Positions 16,771-24,985 of a DNA stretch of 64,000 nt are shown here, piece after piece. The stretch is from the NCBI GenBank assembly GCA_963841995.1, contig CAWJEX010000008.1:1-64000 (forward strand). Reading direction: 5' to 3'. The notes under the pieces were generated by a model. It had not been told where the DNA came from, searched no databases, and saw only the letters and a list, made by a program, of their open reading frames with translations. The translations under genes and the position numbers were made by a program. Each line of letters opens with the position of its first letter. Position 1 is the stretch's first letter. This stretch comes from DATDPM01 sp963841995 (GTDB lineage: Bacteria > Pseudomonadota > Alphaproteobacteria > DATDPM01).

Positions 16771-17694
16771 TCAGCGAGTCAAAGTCGCCACTTTGTCGAT
16801 GATGACGTTCGATATGCTCGCGGTGTCGGCATCGTCCGGAAAAGCCGCGTTGATCGCGGCCGAAAGATGCGGGAGCACTTTTAAGTCCCGGGGGTCCGCG
16901 GCGCTGCTGCGGTGAATTAGCCTGGACGCAACCTCGATCAGCGACCGGCATAAGCCCAACACATGGTCCTGGCCGGCGAATGCCAGCCGTCGCGCCAGAT
17001 CCTCGCCGGTGGCGATCAAGCGTTCGAGATCGCGTTCGCGGTCCCAGGTATCTCCGGCATCGGTAATGCGCGGCGCTAGCCAAGCGATCTGAACGGCATT
17101 GCGTTCCATCTTGCGGCGGTTGATCTCGGCCGCGGTCTTGGCCAATCGCCGGCGCAGAGCGTCTTCATCTTCACTTCGCGTTGCCTTGGCGCGCAGCGTG
17201 TTGGGAACCTCGATAAGTGGTGCACTCGGAGATTTGTCGGGGCGGGGCGCAATGCGCCGGTCGGGACCGATATAATCGGCGGTCACCACGAATGGCTTTC
17301 GGCCGAGGACCAAAAGATGCACGCGTTTGAGTAGTTGTTTGATGGTAAGCTGCTCGACCAGGATATGATCGGGACCGGTATCGACAATTTGGCGGATCTG
17401 CCTCGGTGTTCTCGAGGGGGCAATCGCGATAATCGGCACGACCGGATCGTGCCCCAGTTCTTGATGGCGAATTCCGTGAAACAGGCGGCAGGCGTCACCG
17501 TGCAGCGCGTCGGCGTCGGCGATCAATAGATCGGGCGGATCGGCAGTCACCCATCCCCGCGCCCGGGCGATCAAATGAGTATCGCGCACATTGAGGAAGC
17601 CCTCGTCGCGGAGACTCGTGCGGATGCTGCTCCGGATGTCGCGATTGGGCCCGACCACGACCAGTGAAACGTTTTCGAAATGATAGCCCAGCAC
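16771..17694 (-). CDS. Degenerate receiver-domain protein downstream of flgH
   Basis: I start at the GTG at 17694, which has GGGGAG six bases upstream (307 residues); the longer frame begins at 17730. Residues about 8-125 form a CheY-like fold (VSLVVVGPNRDIRSSIR, PDLLIADADALHG, PIIAIAPS). The conserved Lys near the end of the fold is replaced (ILVEQ), so phosphorylation-dependent signalling is doubtful. The remainder is helical, with WDRERDLERLIATGEDLARRLAF. Its place at the end of the flgF-flgG-flgA-flgH operon suggests a flagellar or regulatory role. Confidence 0.72.
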   Translation of the reverse strand: MLGYHFENVSLVVVGPNRDIRSSIRTSLRDEGFLNVRDTHLIARARGWVTADPPDLLIADADALHGDACRLFHGIRHQELGHDPVVPIIAIAPSRTPRQIRQIVDTGPDHILVEQLTIKQLLKRVHLLVLGRKPFVVTADYIGPDRRIAPRPDKSPSAPLIEVPNTLRAKATRSEDEDALRRRLAKTAAEINRRKMERNAVQIAWLAPRITDAGDTWDRERDLERLIATGEDLARRLAFAGQDHVLGLCRSLIEVASRLIHRSSAADPRDLKVLPHLSAAINAAFPDDADTASISNVIIDKVATLTR

Positions 17695-17742
17695 GATGAT
17701 CTCCCCTGTGCGCCGGCCTTCGCCGCGCAATCCAATGCTCTT

Positions 17743-18510
17743 CTAGAACGGGAACAAGACGTCGAAGATCTGCTCGCCATAACGCGGCTGTTGCTTGTCG
17801 CTTATCTGGCCATGTCCCGCATAAGACAGGCGGGCTTCGGCGATCTGATCGAAAGGAATGGTATTGATCGCGCTAATGTCCTGCGGGCGAATGACGCCGG
17901 CAACTTGAAGATCGCGCACTTCGTAATTGATTCGCATCTCTTGACGTCCCTGCACCACCAGATTGCCATTGGGCAGGACCTGCGTGATGGTGGCAGCCAC
18001 ACTGAGCGTCACTTGCTCGGACCGGTTTACACTGCCGTTGCCGTCATTGGCGCTCGTGCTTCCCGTATTCACGAGCGAGGCAGGATTAACCGCGTCGGGA
18101 AGAACTTTGTTCAATTCCGATTCGATGCCGAGAAAATTGGTGGCTTGGGCGGTCTCCGCAGAGGTTCGGGCGGATTTCGTTTCGTTGCTGATCTGGGCGC
18201 TTTCGTTCACGTTGATGACAACGGTGACGACATCGCCGACATTGTTGGCCCGCTGATCCTTGAGAAAGGCGCGGGCACCCGGCCGCCACAGCGAACTCGG
18301 CTGCCGCTCGGCGATGACGGGCGCCGGCATCGGCATGGTAACCGGCTGATAGGTCGGCTGCGTGGTCGGGTTCTGAATATCGGTGATTTTAGGCTCGTCG
18401 CCAATCTCAGAAAGCCGATTGAGCATGTTGCAGGCGCTCAGGTCCAAAGCCGCGACAACCGCAATGGCGGCGCGCAATACCGTCGAAGATTTCACCCACG
18501 TTCTCCTCAT
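17743..18510 (-). CDS. flgH: Flagellar L-ring lipoprotein FlgH
   Basis: FlgH forms the outer-membrane ring of the flagellar bushing. The 255-residue precursor has a lipobox (LSAC, Cys27), then SSLWRPGARAFLKDQRANNVGDVVTVVINV and the C-terminal GVIRPQDISAINTIPFDQIAEARLSYAGHGQISDKQQP, all typical of FlgH. Its start codon overlaps the flgA stop by 4 bp, so they are translationally coupled. Confidence 0.95.
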   Translation of the reverse strand: MRRTWVKSSTVLRAAIAVVAALDLSACNMLNRLSEIGDEPKITDIQNPTTQPTYQPVTMPMPAPVIAERQPSSLWRPGARAFLKDQRANNVGDVVTVVINVNESAQISNETKSARTSAETAQATNFLGIESELNKVLPDAVNPASLVNTGSTSANDGNGSVNRSEQVTLSVAATITQVLPNGNLVVQGRQEMRINYEVRDLQVAGVIRPQDISAINTIPFDQIAEARLSYAGHGQISDKQQPRYGEQIFDVLFPF

Positions 18511-19502
18511 CGCAGCATGCCCGTCTGGCGGTCGGAAATCTGTTCGTTGAATTCCGCTCTGAACAACGGCGCGCGAACGATGACCCGCGACGGTCCATCG
18601 ACGACGGCATCGATCGTTACTTTACTTTGCGTGTTCATGACCCGGATCGCCTGGCCGAACGCGCCGTCCTCGATAGCGCGACCCTGAGCCGTCAAGGTCA
18701 TGGAGGGCGTCTCGACCATCATCGAAACCAGAGCGCCCTTGGTAATGATTGTGGGCGCGCGCAAATCCCCGGCGTGAACCGGCGCGTTTTCGACCAGTGG
18801 ACGGCGCGGCGTCATACCGATCAGTGAATCGGGATCGGTGACCACGTCGCGATCGAGCACATCGCCGCGAAGCTCGACAAAACGGACGTCGGCGGCGGCA
18901 ATGACGTCTTTTGTCGCAATTCGCCGGGTCAGCACTGGCACCGAGATCATGTCGAAGATCTTGCCGGAAACCTTGACATTTTGTACCGCAGGGCCGCTTC
19001 CTGCCACGACAGTCGCGGTAAACCGCGCATTGTCTCTGTCCATCCAAAGGTCGCGGATCTGAATATCGGAATGGGAGTCCGGGTCGGAGAATAGGGCGAC
19101 CGTCCGGTTGTCGAGCGCCAAATCGATTTTACGGCCAGCGCCGTTTTTTGCGAGATTTTGGACCAACGCGGTTTTCAACGCGTCCTCTATTTGCCGAGCT
19201 GAAATTTCAATACCGGCGCGCTCGATCGTAACGTAGTCGTTGTTGCTCAACGGCTGCCAATTGAGGCCGTTGTTGCGCGCGACGTCGGATAACCACGCCG
19301 CGTCATAAATCGCTTGGTGCCCGACCTTCGGTGCGGCGACAACGACGACATCGCTCTTGGCGCCCGTATCTTCGAAAATATCACCGAGGCGCACGACATC
19401 GTCCTGTACGACAACCGACGGCCGCAAAATATTGGTTGCCCCCGCCCGGTCGATGATACTCACGGCCAAAAGAAAGGCGATGATGAAGACTTTAACCGCC
19501 AT
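18507..19502 (-). CDS. flgA: P-ring assembly chaperone FlgA
   Basis: This 331-residue precursor has a signal peptide (MAVKVFIIAFLLAVSIIDRAGA) and the C-terminal SAF-type region (RRIATKDVIAAADVRFVELRG, IGMTPRRPLVENAPVHAGDLRAP) that assists FlgI polymerisation in the periplasm. It is longer than enteric FlgA (about 220), with an extra N-terminal domain as in other alphaproteobacteria. It lies between flgG (10 bp gap) and flgH (4 bp overlap). Confidence 0.92.
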   Translation of the reverse strand: MAVKVFIIAFLLAVSIIDRAGATNILRPSVVVQDDVVRLGDIFEDTGAKSDVVVVAAPKVGHQAIYDAAWLSDVARNNGLNWQPLSNNDYVTIERAGIEISARQIEDALKTALVQNLAKNGAGRKIDLALDNRTVALFSDPDSHSDIQIRDLWMDRDNARFTATVVAGSGPAVQNVKVSGKIFDMISVPVLTRRIATKDVIAAADVRFVELRGDVLDRDVVTDPDSLIGMTPRRPLVENAPVHAGDLRAPTIITKGALVSMMVETPSMTLTAQGRAIEDGAFGQAIRVMNTQSKVTIDAVVDGPSRVIVRAPLFRAEFNEQISDRQTGMLR

Positions 19503-19512
19503 GGCCAGTCTC

Positions 19513-20298
19513 CTAGCGCAGCTGGGTCATGGTTTGTAGCATCTGGTCGGTTGTTTCTATCACCTTCGAGTTCATTTCGTAGGCGCGCTGCGCAGTGATC
19601 AGATTCGTAATCTGTTGAACAGGGTCGACGTTCGAGCTTTCGACGAAGCCCTGGAGTATGGTGCCGAAGCCGGCGGTTCCCGGGTTACCGTTGGTCGCAT
19701 TGCCGGAGGCGGGTGTTTCAGCGAACAGATTGTCGCCCAAGGCCTGCAAGCCGACCTCGTTCGGAAAGACGGCGAGCTGAAGCTGCCCCACGGTTTGCGG
19801 CTGCACCTGGCCTTGGAGAGTCACCTGCACCTCGCCACTCGTATTGATCGCAATGGCTGTCGCGTCGTTGGGAATGGTGATGCCCGGCTGAACGGTGTAG
19901 CCGTCCGAGGTCACGATCTGTCCCTGCGGGCTCAATTGGAACGACCCGGCGCGGGAATAGGCGGTCGATCCGTCCGGCAGCGTGACCTGGAAATATCCGC
20001 GGCCCTGTATCGCGAGATCGAGGCTATTGCCGGTCGTGATAATCTGCCCTTGGCCGGTCATGCGGTAGACCGCAGCCGTGCGCACGCCGAGGCCGAGCTG
20101 AATGCCGGACGGAACGATCGTTCCCGAATCGGAAGAATTGGAACCGACGGTCCGCTGATCTTGATACAGCAAATCCTGGAACTCCGCGCGCTGTTGCTTA
20201 TACGCGGTCGTGTTCATGTTGGCGATATTGTTGGAAATGACTTCCACGTTCAGCTGCTGTGCCAGCATTCCGGTGGCGGCGATGTTGAGGGCTCTCAT
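19513..20298 (-). CDS. flgG: Flagellar distal rod protein FlgG
   Basis: This 261-residue rod protein has the N-terminal MRALNIAATGMLAQQLNVEVISNNIANMNTTAYKQQRAEF and C-terminal VDPVQQITNLITAQRAYEMNSKVIETTDQMLQTMTQLR heptad helices of the rod/hook family. The hallmark GYFQVTLPDGSTAYSRAGSF lies between them. Length matches E. coli FlgG (260). It is the second gene of the flgF-flgG-flgA-flgH operon. Confidence 0.96.
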   Translation of the reverse strand: MRALNIAATGMLAQQLNVEVISNNIANMNTTAYKQQRAEFQDLLYQDQRTVGSNSSDSGTIVPSGIQLGLGVRTAAVYRMTGQGQIITTGNSLDLAIQGRGYFQVTLPDGSTAYSRAGSFQLSPQGQIVTSDGYTVQPGITIPNDATAIAINTSGEVQVTLQGQVQPQTVGQLQLAVFPNEVGLQALGDNLFAETPASGNATNGNPGTAGFGTILQGFVESSNVDPVQQITNLITAQRAYEMNSKVIETTDQMLQTMTQLR

Positions 20299-20329
20299 GA
20301 TTCACGTCCTTTTATTCGCTCGATTGGCT

Positions 20330-21085
20330 CTAAGACGTTCGCGTCAGCTTATCGATGGCGTCGGTTTCCATTTGGTCGCCAGCGCGGATCAGATTCTCCG
20401 CACCATCGAATGCCCGTTGTGTGCCGATCATGCGGGTCAATTCAAGGATCGGCTGGACATTCGCTTCCTCGACCATGCCTTGAACGACGGCGGAGTTCGT
20501 GGCCGGTTGAGGTGTTTCGGTCGACGAATAGAGACCGTTGCCGCCCATCTTCATCGCTTGCTGGTTGTTGAACTGGACGAGATTGATTTGGCCGACCTGA
20601 GTTTCGACGGTCGGGATGCCGGGTTGTTTCGCCGTTACCGTTCCGTCCTGGGAAATCTGAATTTCGCTGGCGTCCGAAGGGACGACGAGAGGTTGACTGG
20701 TGCTATCGAGAACGGCGTATCCCTGGCTCGTGACGATTTGCCCGTTGGAGTTGAGGGTGAAGCGGCCGTTGCGCGTGAAGCGCTGCCCGAGCGGCGTATC
20801 AATGACGAAATAGCCGCTGCCGCGGATGGCGAGATCGAGGCTGTTTCCGGTCGGCGTGAATGATCCTTCGGAGGTGTCTCGCACCTGATTGACATCCTCG
20901 ACATAGGACAATTTCGATTGATCCGGTGTCGCTGTCGGGTCGGTTTGTGCCAGAAACTCAACGAATACCAGCCGCTCGCTCTTGAAGGCGGGGGTCGAGA
21001 TATTGGCCATGTTGTTGGCGATCAGATCCATCTGACGCTGCAACACCATTTGCCGGGACAGGGCTACGAAGGATGCGTTTTTCAT
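20330..21085 (-). CDS. flgF: Flagellar proximal rod protein FlgF
   Basis: The ATG at 21085 (MKNASFVALSRQMVLQRQMDLIANNMANISTPAFKSERLVF) gives 251 residues, the normal length; the open frame continues upstream but is not protein-like. The C-terminus EANVQPILELTRMIGTQRAFDGAENLIRAGDQMETDAIDKL is typical of FlgF. It opens the minus-strand operon and has a sigma-54-type promoter about 50 bp upstream. Confidence 0.94.
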   Translation of the reverse strand: MKNASFVALSRQMVLQRQMDLIANNMANISTPAFKSERLVFVEFLAQTDPTATPDQSKLSYVEDVNQVRDTSEGSFTPTGNSLDLAIRGSGYFVIDTPLGQRFTRNGRFTLNSNGQIVTSQGYAVLDSTSQPLVVPSDASEIQISQDGTVTAKQPGIPTVETQVGQINLVQFNNQQAMKMGGNGLYSSTETPQPATNSAVVQGMVEEANVQPILELTRMIGTQRAFDGAENLIRAGDQMETDAIDKLTRTS

Positions 21086-21136
21086 TTCCGATCGCTCATG
21101 CTTCCGGATAGTCCAATTGCGGATCGCTGGTCCTGC

Positions 21137-21152
21137 TGCATGACCCGTGCCA
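21137..21152 (-). promoter_or_regulatory. Sigma-54-type promoter for the flgF operon
   Basis: On the minus strand TGGCACG-GGTC-ATGCA matches TGGCACG-N4-TTGCW with one mismatch. It lies about 50 bp upstream of the flgF start in the flgF/fliL divergent gap. Confidence 0.7.
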
Positions 21153-21186
21153 AAGCTTTTTTGCGGGAAAATCGCAGGATTATCCG

Positions 21187-21204
21187 GGCCTCCCGCGGGA
21201 GGCC
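21187..21204. repeat. Perfect 18-bp palindrome in the flgF/fliL divergent region
   Basis: GGCCTCCCGCGGGAGGCC is its own reverse complement. It starts 35 bp upstream of the flgF -24 element and is followed by the smaller dyad CCTTCGGAAGG. It may be a protein-binding site or a cruciform-prone dyad. Confidence 0.6.
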
Positions 21205-21227
21205 GCCTTCGGAAGGGGGCGCTTTGG

Positions 21228-21274
21228 GGCAGGCTTTGCCCGGCAGGCTTTGCCGCCCGCGGCAATGCGTCGCC
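21228..21274. promoter_or_regulatory. Tandem GGCA-N5-TGCC dyads and GC-rich element (putative enhancer)
   Basis: GGCAGGCTTTGCC occurs twice in tandem (21228-21240 and 21242-21254, 14-bp period), each copy a dyad with GGCA/TGCC arms. The second copy runs into GCCCGCGGCAATGC, making 21240-21274 closely similar to 13677-13712 upstream of flgI. The similar block starts 88 bp upstream of the flgF -24 edge. Confidence 0.5.
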
Positions 21275-21378
21275 GGATTGAGGGGGTTGCTTCAACCTCT
21301 CGTTAACTAAACCAAGCCTAAGCTGCCGGGGTTGGGGCCGAGAAGCCTCCGGCGGCAAAAAAATCCCGGGCGAGAATC

Positions 21379-21927
21379 ATGTCGGATCAAGCGGTTGCAA
21401 GTGGCACCGATGTTGAAGGACAAGAAGGCGATGGCGGGTCTGCGTCAGCGAAAAAGAAGTGGAGCGGCAAGCGCATCGTTCTCTTCATCGTGCTCCCCCT
21501 TTTGGTGGTCTTGGGGGGTGCGGCGGCCGGCGTCTATTTCACCGGCCTTTTTGGATTTGGCGCGCCACCGCAAAAGACCGCTGAGGAGCAAGCCAAGGAA
21601 GCGGAGCAAGAACCGGTCCGCACCGCGATCTTCTTTGACGTCCCGGACATCCTCGTCAATCTGAACACCGCGAATCATCGCGCCAGCTTCCTGAAGATCA
21701 AAGTCGTACTGGAACTCGGCAAGCCGGAGGACCAGAAAATCCTCGAACAGGTGCTGCCGCGGATCCAGGACAATTTCCAGATTTATCTCCGCGAACTGCG
21801 CGCCGAAGACCTGCGCGGCTCCGCCGGGCTGTACCGGCTGCGCGAAGATCTGCTGGCCCGCGCCCAAACGGCGGCGGCGCCCGCCGAGGTGAAGGACGTG
21901 CTGTTCAAAGAAATGCTGATTCAATAG
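21379..21927 (+). CDS. fliL: Flagellar basal-body associated protein FliL
   Basis: This 182-residue inner-membrane protein has an acidic cytoplasmic N-terminus, one membrane segment (IVLFIVLPLLVVLGGAAAGVYF) and the periplasmic stomatin-like FliL domain (FFDVPDILVNLNTANHRASFLKIKVVLELGKPED). It stabilises the stator. It is divergent from flgF and 25 bp before fliM. The promoter region has a CtrA-type half site (TTAA at 21303-21306) but no complete box. Confidence 0.94.
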   Translation: MSDQAVASGTDVEGQEGDGGSASAKKKWSGKRIVLFIVLPLLVVLGGAAAGVYFTGLFGFGAPPQKTAEEQAKEAEQEPVRTAIFFDVPDILVNLNTANHRASFLKIKVVLELGKPEDQKILEQVLPRIQDNFQIYLRELRAEDLRGSAGLYRLREDLLARAQTAAAPAEVKDVLFKEMLIQ

Positions 21928-21952
21928 CTGCCGGTTAGGACACCAGATAACG

Positions 21953-23086
21953 ATGGCTGACGCCGCAACCAAAGAAGCCCCGGCAAAGGAAATGACCGAA
22001 GAAGAACGCATGGCCGCCGAATGGGCTGCCATGGCGGGCGACGGTGACGGCGCGGACGCAAATGCGGGCGCCGGCGATGCCGCCGCGGACGGCTCTGGCG
22101 ACGGCGGCTCCGGTCAATCCACGCGTGTCCTCAATCAAAACGAAATCGACAGTCTGCTCGGGTTCGAAGAAGCCGGCGGCATCGGCGGCGATAATTCCGG
22201 CATTCGCGCCATCGTCAATTCCGCACTGGTCTCCTATGAGCGTCTGCCGATGCTCGAGGTCGTATTCGATCGTCTCGTGCGCATGATGTCCACCAGTTTG
22301 CGCAATTTCACGTCCGACAACGTCGAGGTTTCGCTCGACAACATCACCTCGGTGCGTTTCGGCGATTTCATGAACAGCATTCCGCTGCCCGCCATGCTTT
22401 CGGTGTTCAAAGCCGAGGAATGGGACAATTACGGCTTGGTGACGGTCGATTCGTCGTTGATCTATTCCATCGTCGACGTATTGCTCGGCGGACGCCGCGG
22501 CACCGCGACCATGCGCATCGAAGGGCGTCCCTATACGACGATTGAGCGCACGCTGGTCGAACGCATGATCTATGTTGTGCTTTCCGATCTTTCGGCCGCC
22601 TTCGATCCGTTGAGCCCGGTGACCTTCCGCTTCGACCGGCTGGAAACCAACCCGCGCTTCGCCACCATCGCGCGCCAAGCCAACGCGGCAATCGTCGCTC
22701 GGCTTCGGATCGACATGGAAGACCGGGGCGGTCGCATGGATTTGCTGATTCCCTACGCGACGCTAGAGCCGGTGCGCGAATTGTTGCTCCAAATGTTCAT
22801 GGGCGAAAAGTTCGGCCGCGACTCGATTTGGGAAAGCCATCTCGTTTCGGAACTTTGGCTCACCGATGTTCCGATTGAAGCGGTGCTCGACCAGCAGGAA
22901 ATCGCGCTCGGCGATGCTCTGAATTGGAAGCCGGGCTCTCGCCTCATTCTCAACGCCACATCCGATTCCGACGTCGAGCTTCGCTGCGGCGAAGTTCCGA
23001 TGTTCAGAGGCAAGGTCGGGCGCCGGGGGCGTCACATCGCCATCCGCGTCGATCACCTCTGTAATCACGAGGAGGACAAGGAATGA
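21953..23086 (+). CDS. fliM: Flagellar motor switch protein FliM
   Basis: This 377-residue C-ring protein has the CheC-like middle domain and the C-terminal SpoA domain (LNWKPGSRLILNATSDSDVELRCGEVPMFRGKVGRRGRHIAIRV). The CheY-binding peptide LNQNEIDSLLGFE, usually at the extreme N-terminus, lies at about residues 60-72 after a 60-residue Ala/Gly/Asp-rich extension. Its stop overlaps the next start by 4 bp. Confidence 0.95.
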   Translation: MADAATKEAPAKEMTEEERMAAEWAAMAGDGDGADANAGAGDAAADGSGDGGSGQSTRVLNQNEIDSLLGFEEAGGIGGDNSGIRAIVNSALVSYERLPMLEVVFDRLVRMMSTSLRNFTSDNVEVSLDNITSVRFGDFMNSIPLPAMLSVFKAEEWDNYGLVTVDSSLIYSIVDVLLGGRRGTATMRIEGRPYTTIERTLVERMIYVVLSDLSAAFDPLSPVTFRFDRLETNPRFATIARQANAAIVARLRIDMEDRGGRMDLLIPYATLEPVRELLLQMFMGEKFGRDSIWESHLVSELWLTDVPIEAVLDQQEIALGDALNWKPGSRLILNATSDSDVELRCGEVPMFRGKVGRRGRHIAIRVDHLCNHEEDKE

Positions 23087-23574
23087 CCTTGCTCACGGTC
23101 CTCGATATCGCCGTCGCGATCCTGCTTCTCGCCACCATCGGCTTTTGCACGGTATTGAATCGTAGGTTGGCGGCGTTGCGCCGCAATGAAAGCGAGCTTG
23201 CCCAGGTGTTGGTGCAATTCAACGAGGCCGCCGCGCGGGCCGAGGCCGGCGTCATCCGTCTCAAGGAGGCGAGCCAGGAATCTGCCGGCACTTTGCGCGA
23301 GCGGATCGAGGAAGCGCGCGCTTTGTGTGACGATCTCGCGTTCATGACTCAGCGCGGCGGCAAAATCGCGGCGGAGCTCAATGTCAAACTTGCACGAGCG
23401 CCGTCGCCGCAAGCCATGCCCCACGCGACGCCGCAGGCGGCGCCGCAAGCAGCATCGCGGCGGGCAACCAGCGTCCGCGTGGCATCGGCAGCGGTCCAAC
23501 AGACGCTTTTCAAAGGCGAATCACTTTCCAAGGCCGAGCGCGATCTAATCGCGGCGCTCGAAGCCACGCGCTGA
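23083..23574 (+). CDS. DUF6468 flagellar-locus membrane protein
   Basis: This 163-residue protein has an N-terminal membrane anchor (VLDIAVAILLLATIGFCTVLNRRL) and a helical cytoplasmic segment (LAQVLVQFNEAAARAEAGVIRLKEASQESAGTLRERIEEARALCDDLAFM). It matches the DUF6468 family, found between fliM and motE in Rhodospirillales-type flagellar operons. Its exact role is not known to me. It overlaps fliM by 4 bp. The tail (residues 105-150) is Ala/Pro-rich and probably disordered. Confidence 0.85.
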   Translation: MTLLTVLDIAVAILLLATIGFCTVLNRRLAALRRNESELAQVLVQFNEAAARAEAGVIRLKEASQESAGTLRERIEEARALCDDLAFMTQRGGKIAAELNVKLARAPSPQAMPHATPQAAPQAASRRATSVRVASAAVQQTLFKGESLSKAERDLIAALEATR

Positions 23575-23585
23575 GGGCTTAAAAG

Positions 23586-24458
23586 ATGCGCCTTTTGCTC
23601 GGCACAGTCTTTGCCGCCGCCTTGATGTTGACGGTGCGTCTGGCGGATCTTTGGCAGGGTCTTTCCGAGATCGCCGGTTCTGTTTCGATTGCCCAGTCGC
23701 AAGCCGCCGAACCGAAAACGGATCAACCTGACTCGAAATCGGCGGCGGCAAAGCCGGGTGACACAAAGCCGGCGGATACGATGGCCGCCGATACCAAGCC
23801 CGCCCCCAATGCGGCGGACGCGAAAAATGATCGACCGGCCGCATCGCCGCCTTCTTCGGGAGGGGCGGGGGCTCCTTCGGACGCGGCGGGGGCGAGCCCG
23901 GCTGCGGCCACAGCTCCTTCGGATACCGCGGCATCTCCACCGAATGCCAATTCGTCAACCGGGCCGGATGCGGCGGCGGGCGCGGACGGCAAGGCTGCTG
24001 CCAAGACCAAGAAGGCGCCCGAGGACGAATTCAGCGATGCCGAGGTCAAGACTCTGCAGGAATTGTCACAGCGCCGCGAGGCGTTGGACAAACGCGAGCA
24101 GGATCTCGACACCCGCGACGGCATGTTGGCGGCGGGCGAGAAGAGGCTCGACGAAAAGATCGGGGAACTGAAGGATCTTCAAGGCAAAATCCAGGGTCTC
24201 TTGAAGACCTACAACGATCAGGAAAACTCCAAGCTCAAGAGCTTGGTCAAAATCTACGAGAATATGAAACCCAAGGACGCGGCGCCGATCTTCGAGCAAC
24301 TCGATATGGATACCCTGTTGGATATTGTCGAACGCATGAAAGAGGCGAAAGTTGCGCCGATTTTAGCCCAGGTCAATCCGGCCAAGGCTAAGGAAATCAC
24401 CGACGAGCTGGCGCAGCGCCGAGAGCTTTCCCAGGCCGCGACCAAGGGCGGGAGCTAA
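23586..24458 (+). CDS. motE: MotE-family motor-associated protein
   Basis: This 290-residue precursor has an N-terminal signal or anchor sequence (LLLGTVFAAALMLTVRLADLW), a long low-complexity Ala/Pro/Asp linker (about 40-140), a coiled coil (LQELSQRREALDKREQDLDTRDGMLAAGEKRLDEKIGELKDLQ) and an MgtE-N-like C-terminal domain (YENMKPKDAAPIFEQLDMDTLLDIVERMKEAKVAPILAQVNPAKAKEIT). This is the MotE layout; MotE is a periplasmic MotC chaperone in Sinorhizobium. It follows DUF6468 by 11 bp. Confidence 0.85.
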   Translation: MRLLLGTVFAAALMLTVRLADLWQGLSEIAGSVSIAQSQAAEPKTDQPDSKSAAAKPGDTKPADTMAADTKPAPNAADAKNDRPAASPPSSGGAGAPSDAAGASPAAATAPSDTAASPPNANSSTGPDAAAGADGKAAAKTKKAPEDEFSDAEVKTLQELSQRREALDKREQDLDTRDGMLAAGEKRLDEKIGELKDLQGKIQGLLKTYNDQENSKLKSLVKIYENMKPKDAAPIFEQLDMDTLLDIVERMKEAKVAPILAQVNPAKAKEITDELAQRRELSQAATKGGS

Positions 24459-24493
24459 GTTCTTGCTAAGCCTCGCGGAACCTTGAGCGGCGT

Positions 24494-24508
24494 TTAACCT
24501 TAAGTTAA
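24494..24508 (+). promoter_or_regulatory. CtrA-type box upstream of cheY
   Basis: TTAA-CCTTAAG-TTAA followed by CC is an exact TTAA-N7-TTAAC match, 75 bp before cheY and in the only sizeable gap of this operon. It suggests an internal promoter for cheY-cheZ-motB. Confidence 0.62.
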
Positions 24509-24537
24509 CCGGTTTTCGCCTAATTTTAACAACGGTT

Positions 24538-24557
24538 CCGGCCGGGGCATCGGCCGG
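24538..24557 (+). other. GC-rich hairpin in the cheY leader
   Basis: CCGGCCG-GGGCAT-CGGCCGG forms a 7-bp perfect stem with a 6-base loop, 26 bp before the cheY ATG. There is no T run, so it is more likely mRNA structure or an end-of-motE dyad than an intrinsic terminator. Confidence 0.45.
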
Positions 24558-24583
24558 TCAGCCGTTCTCAAAAGGAGCAATCC

Positions 24584-24970
24584 ATGTCCGTCGACAAGAA
24601 CATGAACATTTTGATTGTGGATGACTACAAGACGATGCTCCGCATCATCCGCAATCTTCTCAAGCAACTTGGATTCAACAACGTTGACGAAGCGAGCGAC
24701 GGAAGCGACGCGCTGCAGAAATTGCGCGACAAGGGGTATGGCCTGGTTATTTCCGATTGGAACATGGAGCCGATGACCGGTCTTCAGCTGCTGCGCGAAG
24801 TGCGCAAGGACATGAAATTGAAGGACACGCCCTTCATCATGATCACCGCCGAAAGCAAGACCGACAACGTGGTCGCCGCCAAGGAAGCCGGGGTCAACAA
24901 TTACATCGTCAAGCCGTTCAACGCCGATACTCTCAAAACCAAGATCGCCGCCGTCATCGGCGCATTCTAA
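24584..24970 (+). CDS. cheY: Chemotaxis response regulator CheY
   Basis: This 128-residue single-domain receiver has all active-site residues: acidic pair D13/D14, phosphoacceptor D58 (VISDWNM), T88 (MITAES) and K110 (VKPF). Length and sequence match chemotaxis CheY, which binds FliM to change rotation direction. A good ribosome site (AAAGGAG) lies 7 bp upstream. It is followed by the cheZ gene 15 bp later, and a CtrA-type box precedes it. Confidence 0.95.
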   Translation: MSVDKNMNILIVDDYKTMLRIIRNLLKQLGFNNVDEASDGSDALQKLRDKGYGLVISDWNMEPMTGLQLLREVRKDMKLKDTPFIMITAESKTDNVVAAKEAGVNNYIVKPFNADTLKTKIAAVIGAF

Positions 24971-24985
24971 TCCCAGGGGATTCCT

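Noticed and set aside
21406..21421. Sigma-54-like TGGCACC-N4-TTGA
   Set aside because: It is inside the fliL coding region and lacks the essential GC of the -12 element.
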